DNA from: Paratinospora sagittata
Taxonomy: Eukaryota; Streptophyta; Magnoliopsida; Ranunculales; Menispermaceae
Assembly: GCA_035771175.1 (NCBI GenBank)
Contig: CM069594.1
Location: 15,471,670-15,535,669 of the forward strand
Reading direction: 5' to 3'
Length of the DNA stretch: 64,000 nt
This document shows positions 12,351 to 24,130 of the stretch, in pieces. The notes beneath the pieces were generated by a model that did no database searches, was not told the origin of the DNA, and saw only the letters and a program-made list of their open reading frames with translations. A program made the translations under genes and the position numbers. Each line of letters starts with the position of its first letter. Position 1 is the stretch's first letter.

Positions 12351-13943
12351 TCAATTGTGACGTTCTTGCCTACTACCATTCCTTCGAGATCTATTGTTAT
12401 GTACAGAATGACTACTAACAGAAGGTTGAGAGTGTGCGCGCTCTGCGTTGGAGTTTTGCAAACGAGTTAATACAAGATTGTGGCTCTCCTTCAGTGCAGC
12501 AATATTGGATGCCATTTCATCTAACCGTTCAAGTAGGTTAGTCGGTTGTCCCATTGGTGGTTGATGGGTTGGTTGTCTCGTAGGTGAAGGGTAGGCCATA
12601 GGCATGTGAGGAAACTATTGGTTGTATGGGTGATTCATAGGTGGAACGTAGTTGTATTGATTGTGCGGAGATCCCCTAACCGGAACCCCCCGGATAATTT
12701 GGTTTGTTTGAGATGAAAAAGTTGGAAACAATGGGCTCATTGGAATGTTTGGTCCTCCAAGATTTGGTGAGGCCCAGTACTGTTGTTGTTGGTTTACAGC
12801 AACTTGTGGAACGGGCTGATACTGTACCGCAGAAGGTGGAAATCTTTGGTACGAAGTGTTGCCTTGAGTTGGCACGTTCCAAGTTGGTGGATTTGCTTGT
12901 GGACCTTGTCTATCATGACTTTGTAGTGGCGAATTTAGTGTGGCATATAATTCTTCATCAGTAAGTGGTGGATCAATTGGAGCAGTATTCAGGGCTGGGT
13001 TTGATGTAGGATTGGGATTTGAATCATTATTTGGGCCGTCTCTGACAGGCATCTTGCGTCGACATTTGCGAAGGCAACGCCCGTGCTTGTCCCTCATTCT
13101 TTCGGCAGTTCTGTTTGTCGTGCCGAATACCTCTTCGTCAGTTACCCCTCCACTTGTGCCATAGGTCTTGAAGATAGAGGATGCTGTAACTGGTTCAGTG
13201 TTCAGCTTTGACGTTCCATCGAAAGTGTCAACGTTTGCCTCGGAAAGTATCCTCATAATCAAGACTCCGTAACCGAGGAATTCCTTCGTTAAAGGGTTTT
13301 GAATTACCCTTAACATTTGTTGGATGATGATGTGTGGTAGGGACACCTTTATTTTCTTCTCTATGCAATACAACACAAGGAGTTGGGCCCTTGACATAGT
13401 GCCCCTAGTGCCCCTTTCTGGCAAGATGTTGCCGTATACAATCTTTCCGAGGCCGACAAGAGATGGCTTAAGATGATTGTTTGGGAGATTGGTGTATGTT
13501 GATTGGGTGTATGGCTCTTTGGCGAGGGAAGTGAACAGTTGTGCATTAGATTCAGCGATCGCTGCAACTGTCTGGGGGTCATGTGGATCAATAATCATTT
13601 CCTCAATCGGGATCTCCAAAAGGCGAGCAATAAACTCGATATTGATAGGAATTGTCGTTCCCATGATTGTTGTCATTAAGTGAGGGCTGAACTCATCTCC
13701 GTGAAGTCCCACGTAAGTCATGGCTTCATAGAAGGATCGGACCAAGTTGTAAGAGACTTGACCCTCAACGTTGGTTATATTTAACCAATCCAGTGTTGCG
13801 AGTTTGTCATGAAGGATTGGACGGAGGCGGAGATCGTTATTGTCGATGCTCCTCATGGTCACAACCTCTCTTTTGGATAATTCCGTTAGTCTAGTGGGAA
13901 TTGGTTCCCTGCTAGTAGAAGTTGTTCCCTCCCTTGAGGTCAT
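12351..13943 (-). pseudogene. Extra ORF upstream of gag (A), nonsense mutated
   Basis: A 531-codon frame lies in the same sense as gag-pol, between the primer site and gag. I start it at the Met of MTSREGTTSTSRE, because sequence upstream of this Met loses frame conservation among copies. The N-terminal ~270 residues look globular (RSFYEAMTYVGLHGD, NHLKPSLVGLGKIVYGNILP, MSRAQLLVLYCIEK). This pattern resembles the putative plant transposon protein family (Pfam Transposase_32-like); that is recognition from memory, not a search result. Then come a basic Cys/Arg patch (KHGRCLRKCRRKMPVR), a Pro/Gln/Asn-rich tail and a short helical Leu-rich segment (NLLERLDEMASNIAALKE). A TAG at 12615-12617 replaces the Tyr codon of C and cuts off the C-terminal ~88 residues. 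No transposase catalytic motif is seen and the function is unknown. Confidence 0.8.
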
Positions 13944-14644
13944 TCTTTTGCTGAAAGGAAAATAAATTTGTGTGAAAGACACAAAATATATTCCTAATAT
14001 TTTTAAGATTTATGCCGTGTCTGCTAGACATTATTTTCGAGTTTTCTGTTGATGTTTATGCCATCATGAAATTTTCTTCATTAGTGATTAGATGTATATA
14101 TATCGTATTCTCATGTATAGACATATCGACTCATAACTATATATAGTTTCCAAAAATCAACTATTTAAAATGTGTATATATGTCATATTCACATATGAAT
14201 GTATAGACATATTTAATCATAATTATATATATAGTTTTCATAACGCAACTATATATATTTGAAATTTATACTATATAGAAATCATATATAGTTATTTTTA
14301 ATCTTAACTATATATGGAAGTCATATATATATAGTTTTAGATATATTTCAAATAGTAAAATTTTTTTTTTTTTCTTTTTTTGAATAAATAATTTTCGTAA
14401 AATAAATTTTAATTTTTTTTTTTTTTTTTGAATAAATAATTTTCGAAAAATAAAAATTTTTTTTGAATTTTTTTTTTTTTTTTTTTTTTTTTATACGTAC
14501 CTCATATACACTAATGTATATAGATACATATATTCAATAATAACTACACATATAGTTTCTAATAAATTATGACTATATGTATATTTAAATCAACTATAAT
14601 TTCTTTCCCTAATTTGGTAGACTTGGGCGGGCCGTGGACCGTAC
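13944..14644 (-). other. AT-rich 5' leader of element A
   Basis: About 700 bp between primer site and extra ORF. It is made of short TATATAGTT-type near-palindromes, two GAATAAATAATTTTCG motifs about 65 bp apart and T8-T30 tracts (14350-14492). No ORF is supported. The homopolymer tracts correspond to the rearrangement breakpoints in element D. Confidence 0.7.
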
Positions 14645-14656
14645 GCTCTGATACCA
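14645..14656 (-). other. Primer binding site, tRNA-iMet (A)
   Basis: On the minus strand this reads TGGTATCAGAGC, the complement of the 3' end of plant initiator methionine tRNA. It starts 5 nt inside the 5' LTR. It is the minus-strand priming site and confirms that the right LTR is the 5' LTR. Confidence 0.93.
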
Positions 14657-15700
14657 TTAAATGTCACACCCCGCCCGGACGCGCCTAAACCGGCGGTACA
14701 CTCTCGGACGGGGGTGCATTTGGAACAATCATAATGGTAATAACAGAGTGCGCAGCGGAAATACAGTACACAGTACAAATCTGATTTCATATAATTCAGA
14801 ATACTTTTGTACATAAAATGGTCAAGGGAACATACTCCCAAAATCCCAATGATTCATACAAAGGGTACAAAATGTGGGCCCCATAACCTGCACCCAGTCC
14901 ACCCTAATTTCCTGTGAAAGATTTGATAATATTGGAGTGAGCTTAACGCGCTCAGTGGGTAAATAGTGCATGAGTATAACAATTAATAAAGCCTACTTCA
15001 ATATCAAATATCTTAAATTACACATGTGAGCATCATAATCAATCAATATGAATGTATGCATGACACCGTCACGTATTAATGGTTTGATGAGCGTACATCG
15101 CCTGAATTCATGTACAGGAACGATGCTCTGAATTCACGTACTGATGTCCCTCCCCGGGTGTAGCCGGGTTCTCATGTACGTCCTTCTCCAGAGAAATATA
15201 ATGAATAGTGAGCAATGCTTCTAACTATTCTATGAGTCATAAACCATATACGTCCCTAGGTGGTGATATGTATGATGCCAATGCATGAACTGGTCTAGTC
15301 TACTGGTCTGGTCTTTCTTGACATTTAGACTGATTTTGGCAACGTCTAGTGAACCTTATCAGGGTCGGTATCACGACGTGCAAAGTTATAACATTCAGGT
15401 CATAACATTATTGACATAATGCAGTGTAAATGAATAGTAGACATAATAATAATTGAATGTAAACTTTAATAAAAGTTATAAAACACGCAAACCTATGTTT
15501 CGTTCCCACCTTCAGATCTGGTGCTTTTCTCCGGACAGAACTTCGTTGCACCGCTTTCAGATCTGGCGCTTTCCTCCGGACAGAACTTTGTTGCACCGCA
15601 CCGGGAGTCTCAAAGACTAAAAACTTAGAATGCGTAGAAAGGAGAAGGAAAATCACAAGAGAAGGTGATTTGGTGTGAGAAATGAGAAATGAGGAGGTTT

Positions 15701-15708
15701 CTTATATA
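15701..15708 (-). promoter_or_regulatory. TATA box of element A 5' LTR
   Basis: The minus strand reads CTCTATATAAGAAACC. It lies directly downstream of the U3 array and is conserved in all LTRs of the family. A transcription start about 30 nt downstream, near 15670-15680, is inferred. Confidence 0.75.
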
Positions 15709-15718
15709 GAGATTTTGT

Positions 15719-16058
15719 GCGCCCGAACGTTCTGGCAGGCGCCTGAACGTTCTGGCATGGCGCCTGAACGTTCTGGCAGGCGCCTGAACGTTCTGGCAGG
15801 CGCCTGAACGTTCTGGCAGGCGCCTGAACGTTCTGGCATGGCGCCTGAACGTTCTGGCATGGCGCCTGAACGTTCTGGCAGGCGCCTGAACGTTCTGGCA
15901 GGCGCCTGAACGTTCTGGCAGGCGCCTGAACGTTCTGGCATGCCGCCTGAACGTTCTGGCATGCGCCTGAACGTTCTGGCAGGCGCCTGAACGTTCTGGC
16001 ATGCCGCCTGAACGTTCTGGCAGGCGCCTGAACGTTCTGGCATGCGCCTGAACGTTCG
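15719..16058 (-). repeat. U3 tandem array, 17 units (A, 5' LTR)
   Basis: Seventeen 20-21 bp units, each with an intact GAACGTTC core, placed upstream of the TATA box at 15701. The unit order differs from the left LTR, so units were gained or lost after, or during, the last replication cycle. Confidence 0.92.
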
Positions 16059-16136
16059 GGCGTTGCCCAAATAGTAAAAATTTCAAATAGTAATTTTTTT
16101 TTTTTTTTTTTTTTTTTGGAAATACAGGGTATTACA

Positions 16137-19100
16137 GAATCATTGAACTTACCTATGATTAAAATTAAATCACTTTTACATCAAGAATGTTATGGTTATG
16201 GTGTTGAAACTTGGGGCAGATTTTTACCCAGTTGCCAATCAAAGGCATGACTTTTCTATGATTATATTAATTTTATCCTTGAATTAGTAAAAACAATTTA
16301 TTGATTTGTTTTTGTTTTTTATGTTTTGGCATGATAAAATAAATCAATGGAATTTATTTCGACATGAGGATATATCTTATATGTTAGATGTCCATTAGGC
16401 AAACGTTTTACAGGTTTTCAAAATCTTTTTTGCTGAAAATACAAAGGATACTATCATTTTTTTTTGTTGAAAGCCTAGAGATTACATGAAACTGCACCAT
16501 TTACGGGAAGAAAGAAAGTGATTTTTCTTCTCTTCCTTATAAAATGAATCATTGAACTTACTTATGATTAAAATTAAATCACTTTTACATGAAAAATGTA
16601 ATGGTTATGGTCTTGAAACTTGGGGCAGATTTTTTCCCAGTTGCCAATCAAAGGCATGACTTTTCTATGATTATATTAATTTTATCCTTGAATTAGTAAA
16701 AACAATTGATTGATTTGTTTTTGTATTCTAGGTTTTGGCATGATAAAATAAATCAATGGAATTGATTTTGATATGAGTATATATCTTATAAGTTGGATGT
16801 CCATTAGGCATACATTTTACAGGTTTTCAAAATCTTTTTTGCTAAAAATACAAAGGAGACTGTCATTTTTTTTTGTTGAAAGCCTAGAGATTACTTGAAA
16901 CTGCTCCATTTACTGGAAGAAAGAAAGTGATTTTTCTTCTCTTCCTTATATAATGAATCATTGAACTTACTTATGATTAAAATTAAATCACTTTTACATG
17001 GAGAATGTAATGGTTATGGTGTTGAAACCTGGGGCAGATTTTTGTTCAGTTGCCAATCAAAGGCATGACTTTTCTATGATTATATTAGTTTTATGCTTGA
17101 ATTAGTAAAAACAATTGATTGATTTGTTTTTTTATTCTATGTTTTGGCATGATAAAATAAATCAATGGAATTGGCTTGGATATTAGCATATATATATTAT
17201 AGGTTGGATGTTCATTAGGCATATATTTTACAGGTTTTCAAAATCCTTTTTGCTTAATATACAAAGGAGACTATCATTTTTTTTTGTTGAAAGCCTAGAG
17301 ATTACTTGAAACTGCTCCATTTACTGGAAGAAAGAAAGTGATTGTTCTTCTCTTCCTTATATAATGAATTATTGAACTTACTTATGATTAAAATTAAATC
17401 ACTTTTACATCAAGAATGTAATGGTTATGGTGTTGAAATTTGGGGTAGATTTTTGCCCAGTTGCCAATCAAAGGCATGACTTTTCTATGATTATAATATT
17501 TTTTTGCTTGAATTAGTAAAAATATTTGATTGATTTGTTTTTGAATTCTATGTTTTGGCATGATAAAAAAAATCAGTGGAATTGATTTGGATATGAGGAT
17601 ATATCTTATAGCTTGGATGTTCATTAGGCATATATTTTACAGGTTTTCAAAATCCTTTTTGCTGAAAATACAAATGAGACTCTATCATTTTTCTTTGTTG
17701 AAAGCCTAGAGATTACATGAAACTGCTCCATTTACTGAGAGAAAGAAAGTGATTGTTCTTCTCTTCCTTATGTAATGAATCATCGAACTTAATTATGATT
17801 AAAATTAAATAACTTTTACATCAAGAATGTAATGGTCATGGTGTTGAAACTTGGGGCAGATTTTTGCCCAGTTGCCAATCTATGGCATGACTTTTCTATG
17901 ATTATATTAATTTTATGCTTGAATTAGTAAAAACAATTGATTGATTTGTTTTTGTGTTCTATGTTTTGGCATGATAAAATAAATCAATGGAATTGACTTG
18001 GATATTAGGATATATATATTATAGGTTGGATTTTCATTAGGCATATATTTTGCAGGTATTCAAAATCCTTTTTGCTGAATATACAAAGGAGACTATCATC
18101 TTTTTTTGTTGAAAGCCTAGAGATTACATGAAACTGCTCCATTTACAAGAAGAAAAAAAGTGATTGTTCTTCTCTTCCTTATATAATGAATCATTGAACT
18201 TACTTATGATAAAAATTAAATCACTTTTACATCAAGAATGTAATGGTTATGGTGTTGAAACTTGGGGCAGATTTTGGCCCAGTTGCCAATCAAAGGCATG
18301 ACTTTTCTATGATTATATTAATTTTAGGCGTGAATTAGTAAAAACAATTGATTGATTTGTTTTTGAATTCTATGTTTTCGCATGGTAAAATAAATCAATG
18401 GAATTGACTTGGATATTAGGATATATATATTATAGGTTGGATGTTCATTAGGCATATATTTTACAGGTTTTCAAAATCCTTTTTGCTGATAATACAAAGG
18501 AGACTATCATTTTTTTTTGTTGAAAGCCTATAGATTACATGAAACTGCTCCATTTACTGAAAGAAAGAAAGTGATTGTTCTTCTCTTCCTTATATAATGA
18601 ATCATTGAACTTACTTATGATTAAAATTAAATCACTTTTACATCAAGAATGTAATGGTTATGGTTTTGAAACTTGGGGGAGATTTTTGCCCAGTTGCCAA
18701 TCTAAGGCATGACTTTTCTATGATTATATTAATTTTATGCTTGAATTAGTAAAAACAATTGATTGATTTGTTTTTGTATTCTATGTTTTGGCATGATAAA
18801 ATAAATCAATGGAATTGACTTGGAAATTAGGATATATATATTATTGGTTGGATTTTCATTAGGCATATATTTTGCAGGTATTCAAAATCCTTTTTGCTGA
18901 ATATACAAAGGAGACTATCATTTTTTTTTGTTGAAAGCCTAGAGATTACTTGAAACTGCTCCATTTACTAGAAGAAAAAAAGTGATTGTTCGTCTCTTCC
19001 TTATATAATGAATCATTGAACTTACTTATGATAAAAATTAAATCACTTTTACATCAAGAATGTAATGGTTATGGTGTTGAAACTTGATGCAGATTTTTGC

Positions 19101-22100
19101 CCAGTTGCCAATCAAAGGCATGACTTTTCTATGATTATATTAAATTTAGGCTTGAATTAGTAAAAACAATTGATTGATTTGTTTTTGAATTCTATGTTTT
19201 GGCATGATAAAATAAATCAATGGAATTGACTTGGATATTAGGATATATATATTATAGGTTGGATGATCATTAGGCATATATTTTACAGGTTTTCAAAATT
19301 TTTTTTGCTGATAATACAAAGGAGACTATCATTTGTTTTTGTTGAAAGCCTATAAATTACATGAAACTGCTCCATTTACTGAAAGAAAGAAAGTGATTGT
19401 TCTTCTCTTCCTTATATAATGTTACTTATGATTAAAATTAAATCTCTTTTACATCAAGAATGTAATGGTTATGGTGTTGAAACTTGGGGCAGATTTTTGC
19501 CCAGTTGCCTATCTAAGGCTTAACTTTTCTATGATTATATTAATTTTATGCTTGAATTAGTAAAAACAATTGATTGATTTGTTTTTGTATTCTATGTTTT
19601 GGCATGATAAAATAAATCAATGGAATTGACTTGGATATTAGGATATATATATTATAGGTTGGATGTTCATTAGGCATATATTTTACAGGTTTTCAAAATC
19701 CTTTTTGTTGAAAATACAAAGGAGACTATCATTTCTTTTTGTTGAAAGCCTAGAGATTACATGAAGCTGTTCCATTGACTGGAAGAAAGAAAGTGATTGT
19801 TCTTCTCTTCCTTATATAATGAATCATTGAACTTACTTATGATTAAAATTAAATCACTTTTACATCAAGAATGTAATGGTTATGGTGTTGAAACTTGGGG
19901 CAGATTTTTGCCCAGTTGCCAATCAAAGACGTGACTTTTCTATGATTATATTAATTTTATCCTTGAATTAGTAAAAACAATTGATTGATTTGTTTTTGTA
20001 TTCTATGTTTTGGCATGATAAAATAAATCAATGGAATTGATTTGCATATGAGGATATATCTTATATGTTGGACGTCCATTAGGCATACATTTTGCAGGTA
20101 TTCAAAATCCTTTTTCCTGAAAATACAAAGGGGACTATCATTTTTTTTTTTAAAAGCCTAGAGATTACATGAAACTGCTCCATTTACTGGAAGAAAGAGA
20201 GTGATTGTTCTTCTCTTCCTTATATAATGAATCATTGAACTTACCTATGATTAAAATTAAATCACTTTTACATCAAGAATGTTATGGTTATGGTGTTGAA
20301 ACTTGGGTCAGATTTTTACCCAGTTGCCAATCAAAGGCATGACTTTTCTATGATTATATTAATTTTATCCTTGAATTAGTAAAAACAATTTATTGATTTG
20401 TTTTTGTTTTCTATGTTTTGGCATGATAAAATAAATCAATGGAATTGACTTGGATATTAGGATATATATATTATAGGTTGGATTTTCATTAGGCATATAT
20501 TTTGCAGGTATTCAAAATCCTTTTTGCTGAATATACAAAGGAGGCTATCATTTTTTTTTGTTGAAACCTAGAGATTACTTGAAACTGCTCCATTTACTAG
20601 AAGAAAAAAAGGGATTGTTCGTCTCTTCCTTATATAATGAATCATTGAACTTACTTATGATAAAAATTAAATCACTTTTACATCAAGAATGTTATGGTTA
20701 TGGTGTTGAAACTTGGGTCAGATTTTTACCCAGTTGCCAATCAAAGGCATGACTTTTCTATGATTATATTAATTTTATCCTTGAATTAGTAAAAACAATT
20801 TATTGATTTGTTTTTGTTTTCTATGTTTTGGCATGATAAAATAAATCAATGGAATTGACTTGGATATTAGGATATATATATTATAGGTTGGATTTTCATT
20901 AGGCATATATTTTGCAGGTATTCAAAATCCTTTTTGCTGAATATACAAAGGAGGCTATCATTTTTTTTTGTTGAAACCTAGAGATTACTTGAAACTGCTC
21001 CATTTACTAGAAGAAAAAAAGGGATTGTTCGTCTCTTCCTTATATAATGAATCATTGAACTTACTTATGATAAAAATTAAATCACTTTTACATCAAGAAT
21101 GTAATGGTTATGGTGTGGAAACTTGATGCAGATTTTTGCCCAGTTGCCAATCAAAGGCATGACTTTTCTATGATTATATTAATTTTAGGCTTGAATTAGT
21201 AAAAACAATTGATTGATTTGTTTTTGAATTCTATGTTTTGGCATGATAAAATAAATCAATGGAATTGACTTGGATATTAGGATATATATATTATAGGTTG
21301 GATGTTCATTAGGCATATATTTTACAGGTTTTCAAAATTTTTTTTGCTGATAATACAAAGGAGACTATCATTTTTTTTTGTTGAAAGCCTATAAATTGAA
21401 ACTGCTCCATTTACTGAAAGAAAGAAAGTGATTGTTCTTCTCTTCCTTATATAATGTTACTGATGATTAAGATTAAATCTCTTTTACATCAAGAATGTAA
21501 TGGTTATGGTGTTGAAACTTGGGGCAGATTTTTGCCCAGTTGCCAATCAAAGACGTGACTTTTCTATGATTATATTAATTTTAGGCTTGAATTAGTAAAA
21601 ACAATTGATTGATTTGTTTTTGAATTCTATGTTTTGGCATGATAAAATAAATCAATGGAATTGACTTGGATATTAGGATATATATATTATAGGTTGGATG
21701 TTCATTAGGCATATATTTTACAGGTTTTCAAAATCCTTTTTGCTGATAATACAAAGGAGACTATCATTTTTTTTTTGTTGAAAGCCTATAAATTACATGA
21801 AACTGCTCCATTTACTGAAAGAAAGAAAGTGATTGTTCTTCTCTTCCTTATATAATGAATCATTGAACTTACTTATGATTAAAATTAAATCTCTTTTACA
21901 TCAAGAATGTAATGGTTATGGTGTTGAAACTTGGGGCAGATTTTTGCCCAGTTGCCTATCTAAGGCATGACTTTTCTATGATTATATTAATTTTATGCTT
22001 GAATTAGTAAAAACAATTGATTGATTTGTTTTTGTATTCTATGTTTTGGCATCATAAAATAAATCAATGGAATTGACTTGGATATGAGGATATATATATT

Positions 22101-22504
22101 ATAGGTTGGATGTTCATTAGGCATATATTTTACAGGTTTTCAAAATCCTTTTTGCTGATAATACAAAGGAGACTATCATTTTTTTTTTGTTGAAAGCCTA
22201 TAAATTACATGAAGCTGCTCCATTGACTGGAAGAAAGAAAGTGATTGTTCTTCTCTTCCTTATATAATGAATCATTGAACTTACTTATGATTAAAATTAA
22301 ATCACTTTCACATCAAGAATGTAATGGTTATGGTGTTGAAACTTGGGGCAGATTTTTGCCCATTTGCCAATCAAAAACGTGACTTTTCTATGATTATATT
22401 AATTTTATCCTTGAATTAGTAAAAACAATTGATTGATTTGTTTTTGTATTCTATGTTTTGGCATGATAAAATAAATCAATGGAATTGATTTGCATATGAG
22501 GATA
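16137..22504. repeat. Satellite array, ~410-bp monomer (block S2)
   Basis: Continuation of the same tandem array, about 15 monomers. The order of diagnostic variants repeats that of S1: the AAATGAGACTC variant at 3313 recurs at 17672, which is about 3.27 kb away once element A and its duplicated target are removed. Three monomers (4649, 19420, 21451 areas) lack the same ~12 bp next to TATAATG. Two neighbouring monomers, about 20254-20690 and 20664-21100, are almost identical at a 410-bp offset, marking a very recent duplication. No gene is seen. Confidence 0.95.
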
Positions 22505-23893
22505 TGTCACACCCCGCCCGGACGCGCCTAAACCGGCGGTACACTCTCGGACGGGGCGCGCATTTGGAACAATCATAATGGTAATAACAGAGTACGCAGC
22601 GGAAATACAATACACAGTACAAATCTGATTTCATATATTTCAGAATACTTTTGTACATAAAATGGTCAAGGGAACATACTCCCAAAATCCCCAATGATTA
22701 TACAAAGGGTACAAAATGTGGGCCCCATAACCTGCACCCAGTCCACCCTAATTTCCTGTGAAAGATTTGATAATATTGGAGTGAGCTTAACGCGCTCAGT
22801 GGGTAAATAGTGCATGAGTATAACAATTAATAAAGCATACTTCAATATCAAATATCTTAAATACACATGTAAGCATCATAATCAATCAATATGTATGTAT
22901 GCATGACACCGTCACGTATTAATGGTTTGATGAGCGTACATCGCCTGAGTTCACGTACAGGTGTCCTTCCCCGGGCGTAGCCAGGTTCTCACTGTACGTC
23001 CCTCCTCAGGAACGATGCTCTGGATTCACGTACTGATGTCCCTCCCCGGCGTAGCCGAGTTCTCATGTACGTCCCTCCAGAGAAATAATATGAATAGTGA
23101 GCAATGCTTCTAACTATTCTATGAGTCATAAACCATATACGTCCCTAGGTGGTGATATGTATGATGCCAATGCATGAACTAGTTTAGTCTACTAGTCTGG
23201 TCTTTTCTTGACATTTATACTGACTTTGGCAACGTCTAGTGATCCTTATCAGGGTCGGTATCACGACGTGCAAGGTTAAGCCATTATATGACATAATGCA
23301 GTGTAAATGAATAGTAGACATAATAATAATTGAATGTAAACTTTAATAAAAGTTATGAAACACGCAAACCTATGTTTCGTTCCCCACCTTCAGATCTGGT
23401 GCTTTTCTCCGGACAGAACTTCGTTGCACCGCTTTCAGATCAGGCACTTTCCTCCGGACAGAACTTTGTTGCACCGCACCGGGAGTCTCAAAGACTAAAA
23501 ACTTAGAATGCGTGGAAAAGAGAAGAAAAATCACAAGAGAAGGTGATTTGGTGTGAGGAATGAGAAATGAGGAGGTTTCTTATATAGAGATTTTTGCGCC
23601 TGAACGTTCTGGCATTGCGCCTGAACGTTCTGGCATTGCGCTGAACGTTCTGGCATTGCGCCTGAACGTTCTGGCATTGCGCCTGAACGTTCTGGCATGC
23701 GTCTGAACGTTCTGGCATTGCGCCTGAACGTTCTGGCACGCGCCTGAACGTTCTGGCACGCGCCTGAACGTTCTGGCATGCGCCTGAACGTTCTGGCATG
23801 CGCTGAACGTTCGGGCGTTGCCCAAATAGTAAAAATTTCAAATAGTAAATTTTTTTTTTTTTTTTTTTTTTTTGTGAAATACAGGGTATTACA
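22505..23893 (-). repeat. Element B 3' LTR (left)
   Basis: 1389 bp, from TGTCACACC to TATTACA, followed by the polypurine tract (23894 onward). This longer R-U5 subtype has two copies of a ~70-bp unit containing CCCCGG-GTAGCC-GTTCTCA (about 22940-23080) where A and D have one. The U3 array has 11 units. Confidence 0.93.
23596..23812 (-). repeat. U3 tandem array, 11 units (B, 3' LTR)
   Basis: Eleven GAACGTTC units. The linker differs from A and D: GCATTGCGCC, GCATGCGCC or GCACGCGCC instead of GCAGGCGCC. The GAACGTTC core is unchanged while the GGCGCC palindrome is largely lost, so the core is the more conserved part. Confidence 0.92.
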
Positions 23894-24130
23894 CTCTACC
23901 CCCCTTAAAGGGATTTCGCCCTCGAAATCAAGTCAAGTATGGATGAGGGGTATGGCGTGCGAAGGAGCCGCAGGTTGCTAAGGAGTCACTGCGTGTGTGC
24001 ATCACGATATCCATTGATATGATTTTCAGATATCTGCGTAGTTATTCAAGTGAAACAATGTATGAAGATAAGTGTAAACAATGTTTCATCCTGGTATTTA
24101 TAAGTGAAAATAATACAAGGTATCACATCG
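23894..24130 (-). other. Polypurine tract and 3' untranslated segment of element B
   Basis: The polypurine tract (minus strand CCCTTTAAGGGGGGTAGAG) abuts the left LTR. The remaining ~220 bp hold no supported feature and align loosely with 6637-6857 of A. Confidence 0.7.

Larger units (their letters stand above)
5055..16136 (-). mobile_element. Element A: near-full-length Ty3/gypsy chromovirus with extra ORF
   Basis: An 11,082-bp LTR retrotransposon inserted in a satellite monomer. The target-site duplication is GAATC (5050-5054 and 16137-16141); removing the element restores the monomer. Coding is on the minus strand, so the right LTR is the 5' LTR. Internal order in the sense direction is primer site, AT-rich leader, extra ORF, spacer, gag-pol, polypurine tract. 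It is the most complete copy here, but it is not intact: there is a 1-bp deletion in the integrase region near 7673 and a TAG stop in the extra ORF at 12615-12617. Its LTRs belong to the shorter R-U5 subtype shared with element D. The Tekay/Del assignment rests on the chromodomain integrase and the iMet primer site and needs a phylogeny. Confidence 0.95.
14662..16136 (-). repeat. Element A 5' LTR (right on plus strand)
   Basis: A 1475-bp LTR running TGTCACACC to TATTACA, closely matching the left LTR outside the U3 array. It has 17 array units against 21. It shares with the left LTR the short R-U5 form (GAATTCATGTACAGGAACG), lacking the extra spacer repeat of B and C. Confidence 0.93.

Noticed and set aside
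12351..13943. Calling the extra ORF an env gene or an active transposase
   Set aside because: It lies upstream of gag, has no signal peptide or transmembrane segment, and no DDE or other catalytic motif is visible. The similarity is only to an uncharacterised plant family.
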